Source: Marinihelvus sp036351115 (GTDB lineage Bacteria; Pseudomonadota; Gammaproteobacteria; Xanthomonadales; SZUA-36). Taken from it: DNA of 64,000 nt. The notes beneath the pieces were generated by a model. That model had not been told where the DNA came from. It worked only from the letters and a program-made list of their open reading frames with translations, and did not search any database. Below are positions 1 through 11,700 of the stretch, in pieces (within the stretch, counting starts at the first letter, position 1; each line of letters opens with the position of its first letter). The DNA is taken from contig JAZBOL010000142.1 of the NCBI GenBank assembly GCA_036351115.1, forward strand, positions 62,001 through 126,000. Reading direction: 5' to 3'. Made by a program: the position numbers and the translations under genes.

Positions 1-2
1 GC

Positions 3-3000
3 GAGCTCCGTGAGTCGGTGCTGCGCCTGTCGGCCGGCATTCACCGGCGTGGGTCCGAAGCCGGCGTCACGGCAGGGCATGACCCTGTGGCCGTGGCCCT
101 GGCACCTTCTATCGACCTCGTGACCACCGTCCTGGCGGTTCTGCACTCGGGTTTTCCCTATCTTCCGTTGCCCCTGGAGACCATGCCGGCGTCTCGTCGG
201 GAAGCCATCGTTGCCGACGGTGCGCCCTGGTTGATCCTCGCCGACAGGGCGGGCCGTGCTTTTTACGGTGAACAGGCGAACGTTCAGGGCTTGAGCGACC
301 TGCTCGCCGATGCCCGGGCCGCAGCCATCGAAGAAGGTACCGGCCTGGCGACGGATGAACTCGGCTACGTCATCTACACCTCCGGATCCACGGGTACGCC
401 GAAAGGCGTCGAAATGCGCTGGGGCGCCCTGGCCAATCTCGTCAGCTGGCAGGTGACCGATGCCCGGTTGGGAAAGGCAGCGCGCACGGCGATGTTGACG
501 CCCCTGACCTTCGACGTGTCCTTCCAGGAAATCATGGGAACCCTCATGACCGGGGGCACACTCGTCGTGCTGGATCCCGAGCTGCGCCGGGACAGCGTTT
601 CCCTCGCGCGCACGCTGCAGCGCGAGAGCGTGGAGCGCCTCTTCCTGCCCTTCGTCGCCCTGCAGGCGCTGGCCGAAGCGGCGAATTCCTTTGCCGCGGC
701 GCCAACCGCTCTGGCTGACATCGTGACGGCCGGCGAACAGCTGAAGGTCACCCCGGAAATCGTCCAGTTCTTCGAATCGCTGCAGGGTGCCGCGCTGCAC
801 AATCACTACGGGCCTGCCGAGACCCATGTCGTAACCGTTCATTGTTTGCGGGGTGAACCCCGGCGGTGGCCCGAGCTTCCGCCCATCGGTACGCCGATCA
901 CCGGGGTCGAGGTTCTCGTCATGGATGGCCAGGGTGCGGAGGCTGCGCCCGGCGAACCGGGCGAGCTCTTTCTCGGCGGAGCCTGCCTGGCCCGGGGTTA
1001 TCGCAACCTGCCGGAGGAGACACGGGCGCGATTCGTGCCGGATCCCCGTCCCGGCGCCACCGGCATTCTGTACCGCACGGGAGACCTGGGACGGCGGAGA
1101 GAAGATGGCGTCTTCGAGTGGATTGGCCGGAGCGATGACCAGGTGAAGATCCGGGGGCACCGGGTCGAGCCTGGCGAGGTCGAAAGCGTGCTGAACCGGC
1201 ACGAAGGCGTGCGGCAGATCGCTGTCGTTCCCCGTCGAAGCGGGGCAAGTCACGAGCTCATCGCCTACATCCGCGGTGAAGTGCCTGGAGACGTCGCCGG
1301 GGAAGCCCACGCGCACGCCCTGGAAACATGGCGCGGCGTGTGGGACCGCACTTACGGGGAAGCGTCTCCGGAACGGGCAACGCCCCCGGACGGGGTTCCG
1401 GAGGCCGTGGCGGACCCCACCTTCGACACCTCGGGCTGGAACAGCAGCCTGACCGGGGAGCGCATACCGGATGCCCACATGCGTGAATGGGTCGATTGCA
1501 CGGTGGAACGCATCCTGGCGTTCGAACCTCGCCGCGTGCTTGAGATCGGTTGTGGGTCCGGTTTGTTGCTGCACCGGGTCGCTACCCACTGCGAGCACTA
1601 CACCGGCATCGACTACTCGCAGGCGGTCATCGACCAGCTGTCGAACACCCTGGATCGCCAGGGGGTCTCGGCGCAGGCGGTGAGCCTGGTATGCGCTGCG
1701 GCTCACGAGGTGGCTGACCGCATCGAAGATCCGGTCGATCTCGTCGTGCTCAATTCCGTGCTCCAGCACTTTCCTTCCCCGGCCTATCTGCTCGATGTCC
1801 TCGAGCGGGCCGTTGCCGTCACGTCGCCAGCCGGACGGATCTTCATCGGGGACGTAACACCCCGGGCCTTCCGGGAAGCGTTCTTCAGCTGGCTCGAAGC
1901 GCCGGAGGCTCCCGTTGCCGATACGGAGCGCGCAGGCGTCCGGGAACGGGTCCAGCGTCGGCTCTCGCTCGATCGGGAGCTGACCCTCGACCCGGCGTTT
2001 TTCGACCTGCTGGGCGCCGCCCTGCCTCGCGTGGCCCGCGTGGAGGTCCAGGTGAAACGGGGCCGGAGGCGCAACGAACTCACGGACTTCCGCTACGACG
2101 TTACGCTGCACCTCGACGCCGGGGATCCTGTTGCCGTGAGCGAGGACATGACCTGGTCCGCGCTCGACGAGGCCAGCCGCACTCCCGAGGGCCTGATCAG
2201 GCTGGTTCGGTCCGGTGCGAGGATTGGGGGCGTGCCGAACGAGCGTACACGAACGCCCTGGCAGCGTGCCGACGAGCTGGCCGGCATCACGGGCGAAGCA
2301 GATCAACAGGCTGTCGATCCGAATGAACTGTTCGACGCCGCCGACCGGCTCGGCATCCCCCTGGCGCTTCGTCCGGAGACCGGATCCCGCACCCTGACCG
2401 TCGCGCCCGCGGGCGCCGGAATCCCCGACACCATAACGGGTCATGGCGGAGAGGACCGCCCGGCGCTGCTCCGGCGTCTTGCCGTCCATGCGAGCAACCC
2501 CCTTCGGGACCGGGTGGCCCGGGTTCTGGTGCCGCAGCTGCGGGCATTCGCGGAGCAGGAGTTGCCGGAGTACATGCGTCCGGCGACCTACGTACTCCTC
2601 GATGCCTTCCCTCGAACCTCCTCCGGGAAGATCGACCGACGACAACTGCCGGCCCCCGGTCATCGTCGTCCCGAGTTGGCGACGTCCTATGCCGCGCCCC
2701 GTACGCAATTGGAGAATACCCTGGCGGGCATCTGGGGTGACGTGCTCGCGCTCGAGCGCATCGGTATCGATGACAGCTTCTTTGAGCTGGGCGGCAACTC
2801 CATCGGCGTGGTCACCGTTGCGGCCCGACTGACCGGCGAACTCGGTCGCGAGGTGCCGATTCCCATGCTCTTCGAGCACCCTACCGTGCGCACGCTCGCC
2901 GCGCGCCTGGAAGCCCCGGTGACAGCGCCTTCATCGATGGAGCGCGGGGCCCGGGGGGCGCGCACCCGGGCTGCCTATCGTCACCGTCGAAACCGGAGGG

Positions 3001-3014
3001 TCGCTCGTGGATAG
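3..3014 (+). CDS. Hybrid-line NRPS protein, A-(N-methyltransferase)-PCP, 5' end outside window
   Basis: The reading frame is open through the left edge, so the start is missing. Numbering from the GTG at base 18, the adenylation core YTSGSTGTPKG lies near residue 120, the A5 motif NHYGPAETHVV near 262 and A7/A8 (YRTGDLG, RGHRVEPGE) near 350-390. A class I methyltransferase (VLEIGCGSG near residue 507, NSVLQHFP near 575) is inserted between A8 and A10, the usual place of NRPS N-methyltransferases. A10 (SSGKIDRR) and a PCP (GGNSIG, Ser928) follow. By alignment to GrsA I read the pocket residues as D-V-Q-F-V-A-H-V-V-K, very close to published proline codes. The C-terminus is short and Arg-rich, perhaps a docking segment. 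No condensation domain is visible; it could lie upstream. Confidence 0.93.
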   Translation, partial: ELRESVLRLSAGIHRRGSEAGVTAGHDPVAVALAPSIDLVTTVLAVLHSGFPYLPLPLETMPASRREAIVADGAPWLILADRAGRAFYGEQANVQGLSDLLADARAAAIEEGTGLATDELGYVIYTSGSTGTPKGVEMRWGALANLVSWQVTDARLGKAARTAMLTPLTFDVSFQEIMGTLMTGGTLVVLDPELRRDSVSLARTLQRESVERLFLPFVALQALAEAANSFAAAPTALADIVTAGEQLKVTPEIVQFFESLQGAALHNHYGPAETHVVTVHCLRGEPRRWPELPPIGTPITGVEVLVMDGQGAEAAPGEPGELFLGGACLARGYRNLPEETRARFVPDPRPGATGILYRTGDLGRRREDGVFEWIGRSDDQVKIRGHRVEPGEVESVLNRHEGVRQIAVVPRRSGASHELIAYIRGEVPGDVAGEAHAHALETWRGVWDRTYGEASPERATPPDGVPEAVADPTFDTSGWNSSLTGERIPDAHMREWVDCTVERILAFEPRRVLEIGCGSGLLLHRVATHCEHYTGIDYSQAVIDQLSNTLDRQGVSAQAVSLVCAAAHEVADRIEDPVDLVVLNSVLQHFPSPAYLLDVLERAVAVTSPAGRIFIGDVTPRAFREAFFSWLEAPEAPVADTERAGVRERVQRRLSLDRELTLDPAFFDLLGAALPRVARVEVQVKRGRRRNELTDFRYDVTLHLDAGDPVAVSEDMTWSALDEASRTPEGLIRLVRSGARIGGVPNERTRTPWQRADELAGITGEADQQAVDPNELFDAADRLGIPLALRPETGSRTLTVAPAGAGIPDTITGHGGEDRPALLRRLAVHASNPLRDRVARVLVPQLRAFAEQELPEYMRPATYVLLDAFPRTSSGKIDRRQLPAPGHRRPELATSYAAPRTQLENTLAGIWGDVLALERIGIDDSFFELGGNSIGVVTVAARLTGELGREVPIPMLFEHPTVRTLAARLEAPVTAPSSMERGARGARTRAAYRHRRNRRVARG

Positions 3015-5733
3015 TGCCGAGGAACGATTCGCGGTCGCGGTGATCGGTATGGACGGGCGCTTTCCCGGCGCCTCCAGCATCGAGGCCTATTGGGACAACC
3101 TGTGCGCCGGCCGGGAGTCGATCACGCGCTTTCGGGACGACCAGCTCGATCACTCGATCTCCGAGGCGCTGCGCGCCGACCGCGCCTACGTTCCGGCCCG
3201 CGGGGTGCTCGAGGACGCGCTGGCCTTCGATGCGGGCTTCTTCGGGATCACGCCGAGGGAAGCCGAGCTCATGGATCCCCAGCAGCGCGTGTTCCTGGAG
3301 CTGTGCTGGAGTACGCTGGAACGCGCCGGCTACGACCCCGCGCGCGTCGACGGTTCCGTGGGTGTTTATGCCGGGATGGCGAACAACACCTACTATCCGA
3401 CCAGCGTTCTGGCCCATCCGGAAAAGGTGCAACGCTTCGGCGAGTTTCAGACCATGCTGGCGAACGAGAAAGACTTTCTCGCCACGCGCGTGTCGCACAA
3501 GCTCGACCTGCACGGACCGAGCATCTCCCTCTACACGGGGTGCTCCACGTCCCTCGTGGCCGTGGCCCAGGCGTTTCACGCCCTGCTGAGTTATCAGACC
3601 GACATGGCGCTGGCCGGGGGCATCTGCGTCACCATGCCCCAGAACACGGGTTATCTTCATCGGCCCGAGGGGATCGAGTCCGCGGACGGACACTGCCGGC
3701 CCTTCGATGCCGGGGCCACGGGCACCGTGTTCAGCAACGGTGCCGGCGTGGTCCTGCTGAAACGCCTGGACGACGCGCTGCGTGACGGCGACTCCATTCA
3801 CGCGGTGCTGGTCGGCGCCGCCCTCAACAACGACGGTGCGGACAAGGTCGGATTCGCCGCGCCCTCCGTCGCCGGCCAGGCTGAAGTGATCGCGGACGCC
3901 CTCGCCCAGGGTGACGTGGATCCGGCCAGCGTCGGTTTCATCGAGGCGCACGGTACGGCGACGGCGCTCGGAGACCCGGTGGAGGTCGAGGGTCTTCGCC
4001 AGGCGTTCCGCTACCCGCAATCCGGCCAGGGATTCTGTGCGCTCGGTTCGGTCAAGGGTAATTTCGGTCATCTGCTGGCGGCAGCCGGGGTGACCGGGCT
4101 GATCAAGGCGGTGCTCGCGGTCAAGCATGGTGTGGTGCCACCAACCGTGAATTTCGACACGCCGAACCCGGGGATCGAACTGGAGCGAAGTCCGTTTTTC
4201 ATCAACGTCGAGCCGGTGCCGTTTCCCGACCGGGGCGGGCCGCGGCGAGCCGGGGTGAGCTCCTTCGGCATCGGCGGGACCAATGCCCATGTCGTCATCG
4301 AGCAGGCGCCGGAAACCGCACCCGCACGGACGAATGACCACCCTGAATTGCTCCTGGTTTCCGGACGAAGCGAGATGACGCTGTCTAAATCCGTGTCTCG
4401 CCTGGCTGACTGCCTGGAGGCAAACCCGGACCTGCCCCTGGATTCCGTGGCCTTCACGCTACAGGTCGGCCGGCGGGCGTTTCCCCATCGGAGCTTCGTG
4501 GTGGTGGAAAACACCGCATCGGCGCCCCGGGCGCTCCGGAAACCCGACCCCAACCGGGCGGGGACCGCCCACCAGGCGGGGGAGAGCCCCCGCGTCCTGT
4601 TCCTGTTTCCCGGCATGGGTTCGCAGTACGACGGGATGGGGGCGGCCTGCTACGCAAATGACGCGACCTACCGGTCGGTCTATGACCAGTGCGCCCGCCA
4701 CCTGGCGAATTCCGGGCTGGCGGAGCTTCAGCGCGAGATGCCCCGTTCGGACAGTCTTCCGCGCCGCGCGGAAGCGTGCGCCAACGCGCCAGCACCCCCA
4801 CGGCTGGGGCTGGGCGGTGTCGATACGGAGGTGCTGACGCTGTTCGTGTCCAGCTACGCGCTCGCCCGCACGTGGATCGAGTGGGGCGTGCGGCCGAGCG
4901 CCTTGCTCGGCCACAGCCTCGGGGATCTCGTGGCGGCGTGCGTCGCGGAAGTCCTGCGTCCGGAGGATGCGCTGACGTACCTGGTCCGGATGGCCGAAGT
5001 GGCGGAGGCCGCTCCCGAAGGCCGCATGCTCGCCGTGCGCCTCGAGCGGGCCCGCCTCGAAGCTTACGTCGAGGGCATGGAGACGGTGTGCGTCGCTGCG
5101 GACAATTCACCAACCCTGTCCCTCGCCTCGGGCGCGCGGGCAGAGATCGAGACGCTCGTGGCGCGCCTGGCATCGGACGGGGTGCCCCATCGCCAGCTGC
5201 CGGGTCGCCGAGCTTTTCATTCTCCGGCCTTCGATGCTGCCAGCGACGAACTCTGGGACGTGGCCGCCGGGCTGAAGCTGGGCCGTCCCAGGATTCCCTG
5301 GTACTCCTCGATCACCGGTCGATTGATCGATACGCACACAGCCTCGGACCCGTCCTATTGGGCGCGCCATCCCCGTTCGACGGTGCGGTTTCGCCAGGCG
5401 GTGGCCGCGGCCCTGAAGGGCGGCGCGACCCTGGCGCTGGAATCGGGACCGGGCTCCACCCTGGGCGTGTGCGTGCGCCAGGTGGCCGGCCGGGAAGGGC
5501 CGACGGTCGTGCACACGTTGCCGGACGAGGCGACGACTTTGCCGTCGGAGTGGTCGAGCGTGCTGTCGGCGGCGGGTCATTGCTGGCTGGCCGGTTGCGA
5601 CATCGATTGGACGAAGCTGCACGCGACAACGCCGCGCCGTGCCTGTTTGCCGACCTATCCCTTCGAACGCGTGACGCACGGGCTGCCCACCCGGCCCGCG
5701 ATCGAGCGCAAGAACCCGGCCCTGGAGGTCTGA
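3007..5733 (+). CDS. Type I polyketide synthase, KS-AT only (no ACP)
   Basis: 908 residues, GTG start with GGAGG six bases upstream, overlapping the end of the NRPS gene by 8 nt. The ketosynthase has its full triad: Cys179 (TGCSTSL), His in EAHGTATALGD and His in GNFGHL. The acyltransferase carries the nucleophile in GHSLGD (Ser637) and a RAFHS motif, close to the HAFH signature of malonyl-specific ATs, so malonyl-CoA is the likely extender. The post-AT linker LPTYPFER is present and the protein then stops about 20 residues later. There is no KR, DH or acyl carrier domain, and only 4 nt separate it from the next gene, so an ACP was not lost to a nearby frameshift. It probably accepts the aminoacyl chain from the preceding PCP, with a carrier supplied elsewhere. 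Confidence 0.93.
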   Translation: MDSAEERFAVAVIGMDGRFPGASSIEAYWDNLCAGRESITRFRDDQLDHSISEALRADRAYVPARGVLEDALAFDAGFFGITPREAELMDPQQRVFLELCWSTLERAGYDPARVDGSVGVYAGMANNTYYPTSVLAHPEKVQRFGEFQTMLANEKDFLATRVSHKLDLHGPSISLYTGCSTSLVAVAQAFHALLSYQTDMALAGGICVTMPQNTGYLHRPEGIESADGHCRPFDAGATGTVFSNGAGVVLLKRLDDALRDGDSIHAVLVGAALNNDGADKVGFAAPSVAGQAEVIADALAQGDVDPASVGFIEAHGTATALGDPVEVEGLRQAFRYPQSGQGFCALGSVKGNFGHLLAAAGVTGLIKAVLAVKHGVVPPTVNFDTPNPGIELERSPFFINVEPVPFPDRGGPRRAGVSSFGIGGTNAHVVIEQAPETAPARTNDHPELLLVSGRSEMTLSKSVSRLADCLEANPDLPLDSVAFTLQVGRRAFPHRSFVVVENTASAPRALRKPDPNRAGTAHQAGESPRVLFLFPGMGSQYDGMGAACYANDATYRSVYDQCARHLANSGLAELQREMPRSDSLPRRAEACANAPAPPRLGLGGVDTEVLTLFVSSYALARTWIEWGVRPSALLGHSLGDLVAACVAEVLRPEDALTYLVRMAEVAEAAPEGRMLAVRLERARLEAYVEGMETVCVAADNSPTLSLASGARAEIETLVARLASDGVPHRQLPGRRAFHSPAFDAASDELWDVAAGLKLGRPRIPWYSSITGRLIDTHTASDPSYWARHPRSTVRFRQAVAAALKGGATLALESGPGSTLGVCVRQVAGREGPTVVHTLPDEATTLPSEWSSVLSAAGHCWLAGCDIDWTKLHATTPRRACLPTYPFERVTHGLPTRPAIERKNPALEV

Positions 5734-5737
5734 AGGA

Positions 5738-8700
5738 ATGAAACGAGTCGAGAACGACATCGCGATCATCGGCATGGCCGGACGGTTTCCCGGGGCACGC
5801 GACCTGGAGACGTTCTGGGAGAACCTGCGCGCGGGACGGGATTCGATCAGCCGCTTCAGCCGAGAGGAATTGCTGGCCAGCGACTATGCACTGGAGGAAG
5901 TGCTGGAAGATCCCGGATTCGTGCCGGCCCGGGGCGTGCTCGAGGATATCGACCTGTTCGATGCGGGTTTCTTCGGCTTTCGTCCGCGCGAAGCGGCTTC
6001 GCTGGACCCGCAGCAGCGCCTATGGTTCGAATGCGCCTGGGAAGCGCTCGAGCACGCCGGCATCGCACCGGCCAAGACGGCGCAACGCATCGGAGTCTTC
6101 GCCGGCGGTGGCTATCTCAACACCTACCTGATGCTCAATCTCTGCCAGGACCGGGACGCGGTGGAACGCCTCGTGCGACTGCGGTCCGTGGACGCCTTCC
6201 AGAACATCATCAATAACGACAAGGACTTCCTCCCCACCCGGACTTCCCACCTATTCGGACTGACCGGGCCGAGCGTGAACGTGCAAACCGCGTGTTCCAC
6301 CTCTCTCGTGTCCGTGGTCATGGCGGCGCAGTCCCTCGTGCTGGGAGAATCCGACGTCTGCCTGGCCGGTGGCATATCGATCCAGCTTCCCCAGGTTCGC
6401 GGTTACCTCGCCCAGGAGGGGGGCATGGATTCCTTCGACGGTGTGCTGCGGCCGTTCGATGCCCGGGCCAACGGCACCGTGTTCGGCAACGGCGTGGGCG
6501 TGGTGGTCCTCAAACGCCTCGCGGACGCCGAGCGTGACGGTGACCGGGTGCTGGCGGTGCTCAAGGGCTACGCGCTGAACAACGACGGTTCCCGGCGCGC
6601 CAGTTACGTGGCGCCTTCTCCCGAGGGTCAGATGGACGTCATTCGCCGCGCCCTGGCCATGGCCGGGGGCGATGCCGGCGGGCTGTCCTACGTGGAAGCG
6701 CACGGCACGGGGACGTCCACCGGCGATCCGATCGAAGTCAACGCGCTCAGTACCGTATTCGCCGAGTCGGCAGACCGACGCGGCTATTGTGGGATCGGCT
6801 CCGTCAAGGGCAACGTGGGGCACCTCGACTCCGCCGCCGGCGTCGTGGGGTTGATCAAGGTGCTCCTGGCGCTGGAGCACGAGGAGCTGCCCCCGAGCAT
6901 TCACTTTGACGAACCCAACCCGAAGATCGATTTCGAGAATTCACCCTTCTACGTCGTGCGGGAAAACACCCGCTGGACCGGGCACGATGCGCCGCGTCGC
7001 GCCGCGATTTCCTCCTTCGGGGTGGGCGGCACGAATGCCCACGTCGTGCTCGAGGAAGCCCCGGTCGCCCCGGCGAAGGGAGACGCGCAGGATCCGCCCT
7101 GGCACCTGCTCGCGCTGTCGGCGAGGTCCGAGGCCGCGCTCGAGGCCCGGTGTGCGGATCTCGCCGCTTACCTGGCGTCGCGAAAGCCTCCGCTCGGCGC
7201 CGTGGCTTCCACCCTGATGAACCGGCGGGAGGACATGCCCTATCGCCGGTTCCTGGTTGCCGAGCACGTCGACGACGCGCACGCCGCGCTGGCGTCGGAT
7301 GACGCCCGGCGGCTCATTTCCGGCGTGCGCCGGACCGGCACCGACAGCGTGCCTGCGGAGGTGGTGTTCCTGTTTCCCGGGCAGGGGGCCCAGGCGCCGG
7401 GGATGGGGCAGGGCCTGTTCGAAACGGAACCGGTTTTTCGCGATACGTTCCTGGCCTGTTCCGAAGGTTTCGAGCCGCTCATCGGGGTCTCCCTGCGGGA
7501 GCTGCTCTACCCCGCCCATGGTCAGGCCGATGAGGACGCGGAGGAAGCCCTGAAGCAGACGCGCCTGGCCCAGCCGGCGATGTTTTCCGTCGAGTTGGCC
7601 CTGGCCAGGCTCTGGGAACACTGGGGCTTGCGTCCCGCAGCCATGATGGGACACAGCCTGGGCGATTTCACGGCCGCCTGCCTCGCCGGCGTGTTCTCGC
7701 TGGAGGGGGCCATCGCCGCCATCGCTGCCCGAAGCCGACTGATGCAGGAGTGCCGGCCCGGTGCGATGCTCGCCGTGCAACAACCCCTCGAGGCAGTCGA
7801 AGAACTCCTGGCTGGGCAGGAGGCGGTCGCCCTGGCTGCGGTGAACGGACCGACCAGCTGCGTCGTGGCCGGCGACTTCGAGGCTGTCGAAAACTTCGCG
7901 GATCGCTGTGCCGGTCAGGACATCGAATCGACGCGCCTGAGGACCTCGCACGCATTCCATTCGGAAATGATGCGTCCCGCGGCGGAGCGATTCCGCGAAG
8001 CACTATCGGACATCGACCTGGCGGCACCCGAAATCGCCATGGTGTCCTCGCGCACGGGCCGGTTCCTGACCGCCGAAGAAGCCGTCAGCCCCGATTTCTG
8101 GGCGCGGCAGATTCTGGACCCGGTCCGATTCCACGACGGCGTGAAAATGCTCAGCGAGACAGCGGGCCGCGTGTTCCTGGAAGTCGGGCCGGGGACCACC
8201 CTGTCGTCCCTGGCGCGGCAGGCCGGAGCCAGCAAGTCCGGTGTGGTCATTTCCTCCCTGGGGCATGCGAAGGATCAGCGGCCAGACCGGGCCGCGGTGC
8301 TCGAGGCCGCCGGACGACTCTGGCTCGCCGATGCCCTGCCGCAGCCCTCACCGCTGTTTACGCCGGATTTGCCGGCACTGCCGCTGCCGACCTATCCCTT
8401 CCAGCGGACCCGGCACTGGGTCGACGCCCCGCGTTCCACGGCCGGGGCACCCGGACCTTCTACAACGCTTCCTGAACCTGTTGCCGCGCCCGATGCAGGA
8501 GCGGCTCAACCCACGACATCAACGGATAACGCCATGTCCACGTCCAAGCCCGAAGCACCTTCCCGCCTTCCCCGGATTCGTTCCGCCCTCGCAGACGTTT
8601 TCGAGGAGTACTCGGGGCTCGACGTGGCGGGCGAAGGCCCGGAGATGACCTTTCTCGAAATGGGGTTCGACTCCCTGTTTCTGACCCAGATCGCAACGGC

Positions 8701-11700
8701 TTTGCAGAATCAGTTCGGCGTGCGCATGAAGTTTCGCCGCATGCTCGAGGATCTGTGCACGCTCGATCGCCTCACCGAGTTCTTCGACGAATCGCTGCCG
8801 CCGGAGGAATTCGCCGAGGCGAGGAATGCGGCGGAAGCAGCCACGGCGCCGGCCCCGGACCAGGCAGCGCCACCCCAACCGGAAAGCGCGACCACGCCGA
8901 CGCAGGCGGCAGCTGCTTCCGTGCCTCCGGCCTTGCCGGCGATGACGGTTCCCGTCGGAGCCGGCGCCGTGGCTGGCGACATGGCTCAATCCATCGTGCA
9001 GCAGCAGCTGGCGATCATGCAGCAGCAGATCGCGCTCCTGACCGGCGCCGCGAGCGTCGCTCCGGCGCAAACCGCGCAAGCGGCTTCCGCTGCAGCGCCG
9101 GATTCCGCCCAGCAGCCTCCACAGGTTGCCGCCGAGCCTCCCGGGGCCGGCGTCCCGGAAGCTGGACCATCCGGGCCGGAGGGCGAGGCGAAAGCCCCGC
9201 CAAAACCGCAGGCCTTCGGGGCACAGGCTCGTATCAGCACGGAGCACGATGATGAATTCACGCCCCGGCAGCGTGCGTGCTTCGATGCCTTTCTCGAGCG
9301 CTACGTCGAGAAGACGGGTAAATCGAAAGCCTTCACCCAGGAGCACCGCAAGGTGATGTCGGACCCACGCGTCGTCACCGGCTTTCGCCCCCTGTGGAAG
9401 GAACTGGTCTATCCGATCGTCGTGGACCGGTCCAAAGGATCAAGGCTCTGGGATCTGGACGGCAACGAGTACGTGGATCTCACCTGTGGCTTCGGGTCGA
9501 ATTTCCTGGGCAATCAGCCTGATTTTCTCGCGGACGCAATCCGCAAACAGATCGACCTCGGTTACGAAGTCGGTCCCCAGCATCCGCTGACCGCCGACGT
9601 CGCTCGGCTCATTTCCGAGCTTACCGGCATGGAACGTGTGGCGTTCTGCAACACCGGGTCCGAAGCGGTCATGGGCGCCATGCGCGCCGCGCGCACGATC
9701 ACGGGTCGGAGCCTCGTGGCGATCTTCAGCAATTCCTACCACGGCATTTTCGACGAGGTCATCGTCCGTGGCACGAAAACCCTGAGGTCGATCGCCGCGG
9801 CGCCGGGGATTCTCGCCTCGGCGGTGGAGAACGTCCTCGTTCTCGAATACGGAGCTCCCGAGACGCTCGAGATCCTGAAAGAACGCGGTCACGAGCTCGC
9901 GGCCATCATGGCGGAGCCGGTCCAGAGCCGGAACCCCAAGCTCCAGCCCCGAGAATTTCTCAAGGCGCTTCGCACCATTGCCGACGACTGCGGCGCGGCC
10001 CTGATCTTCGACGAGGTCATCACGGGTTTTCGCATTTCTCCCGGGGGCGCGCAGGAGTACTTCGGCGTGCGGGCGGATCTCGCCACCTACGGCAAGATCA
10101 TCGGGGGTGGGCTGCCTTTCGCCGCCATCGCGGGCGGATCGCGGTTCATGGACGCGCTCGACGGCGGTCACTGGGCCTTTGGTGACGACTCCTATCCCGA
10201 GGTCGGCGTCACCTACTTTGCCGGTACCTTCGTGAGGCATCCGCTCGCCCTCGCCGCGGCCAGGGCCTCCCTGGAACACCTCAAGGCCGAGGGCCCGGCA
10301 CTGCAACGTGATCTCAACGAACGCACCACGGCGTTCGTCGAGGGACTTCGAGACCTGTTCGCGCGCACCGGCGCACCGATCACCATCGACCAGTTTGGCT
10401 CCCTCTGCAGACTGACGGTGTCGGAGGACGAGCCCTTCGGATCCCTTCTGTACTACTGGCTGCGAGACCATGGCGTGCACATCTGGGAAGGCTTTGGAAC
10501 GTTCCTGACGACCGCCCACAGCGACGAGGACGTGCGCCACCTGCACGAGGCGTTCGAGGCGAGCATTCGGGAACTGCAGGCCGGCGACCTGCTTTCCGGT
10601 CACGCGGAATCCGGAACGGACAGCGCCATCCAGCCGGGCGAGGTCGCCGGCGATCCCGGTGCGGACGCCGGGAGCGGCCGCATACCGATGACCGATGCCC
10701 AGCAGGAAATCTGGCTCGCTTCGCAGATGGAGCCGGCCGCGTCCTGCGCTTACAACGAGAGCTTCACGTTGCAGCTCGACGGCGACCTGGACGTGCAGGC
10801 CTTCCGGGACGCGGTCGAGTGGGTGTCATCCCGGCACGATGCACTCCGGTTGCGCTTCGACTCGGAGGGCGGATACCAGTACCTGGTGCCCTTCGAAGCG
10901 CCCGAACTGCCGGTCCACGACTGGCGGCAGAAAACCGGGGAAGACGCCCGGAAGGCGCTGGATGCGGTGCTCGAACACGAGGCCACGGAGCCTTTTGACC
11001 TGGAATCCGGCCCGCTCATTCGGGACGCCCTCTACCGGCTGGAGGATACGCGGTGCGTCTTCGTGTCCACGGCGCATCACATCGTTTTCGACGGGTGGTC
11101 GGCGGGCGTGTACCTCGACGAGATCGGCTATGCCTATTCGCGCCTGCGGGCCGGTGAAAAGCCCGATCGCCCTCCGGTTCCCGGCTTTGTCGATTACGTT
11201 CGGAACGAAGCCCGGGAGATCCGCTCGGAAAACGGGAAGCGGGCGCTCAGGTACTGGAAGGAGGTCTACCAGGATCCGCCGCCCCCGCTCGAACTCCCCC
11301 TGGTCCGGGAACGGCCGGACTGGCGTACCTTCGAGGCGCGGTCGCTGCACTGGGCCTTCAAAGACGAAACCTACCAGGCTGCCCGGCGGGCGGCGGCTCG
11401 AAGCAACACGACCCTGTACAGCCTGTTGTTCACGACGTTCGGCGCCTACCTCGGACGCCTGACGGGTCAGGACGACCTGGTCATCGGCATTCCGACGGCA
11501 GGCCAGGCCATCTCGGGCGAATATTCCCTGATCGGCCATTGCGTGAACATTCTGCCGGTTCGGGTGAGGGTGGAACGCGAGCGTAAATTTGACGAGATGC
11601 TGGCCGACACCGCCCGCCTGATTCTCGATGCGCAGGAGCATCAGCCGGCGACGCTCGGGTCGATCCTTCGCCATGCCCCGATCCAGCGGCTGCCGGGCAG

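Noticed and set aside
5715..5740. Frameshift that hides an ACP at the end of the KS-AT gene
   Set aside because: The stop is followed by a ribosome site and the next start within 4 nt, so there is no room for a lost domain.
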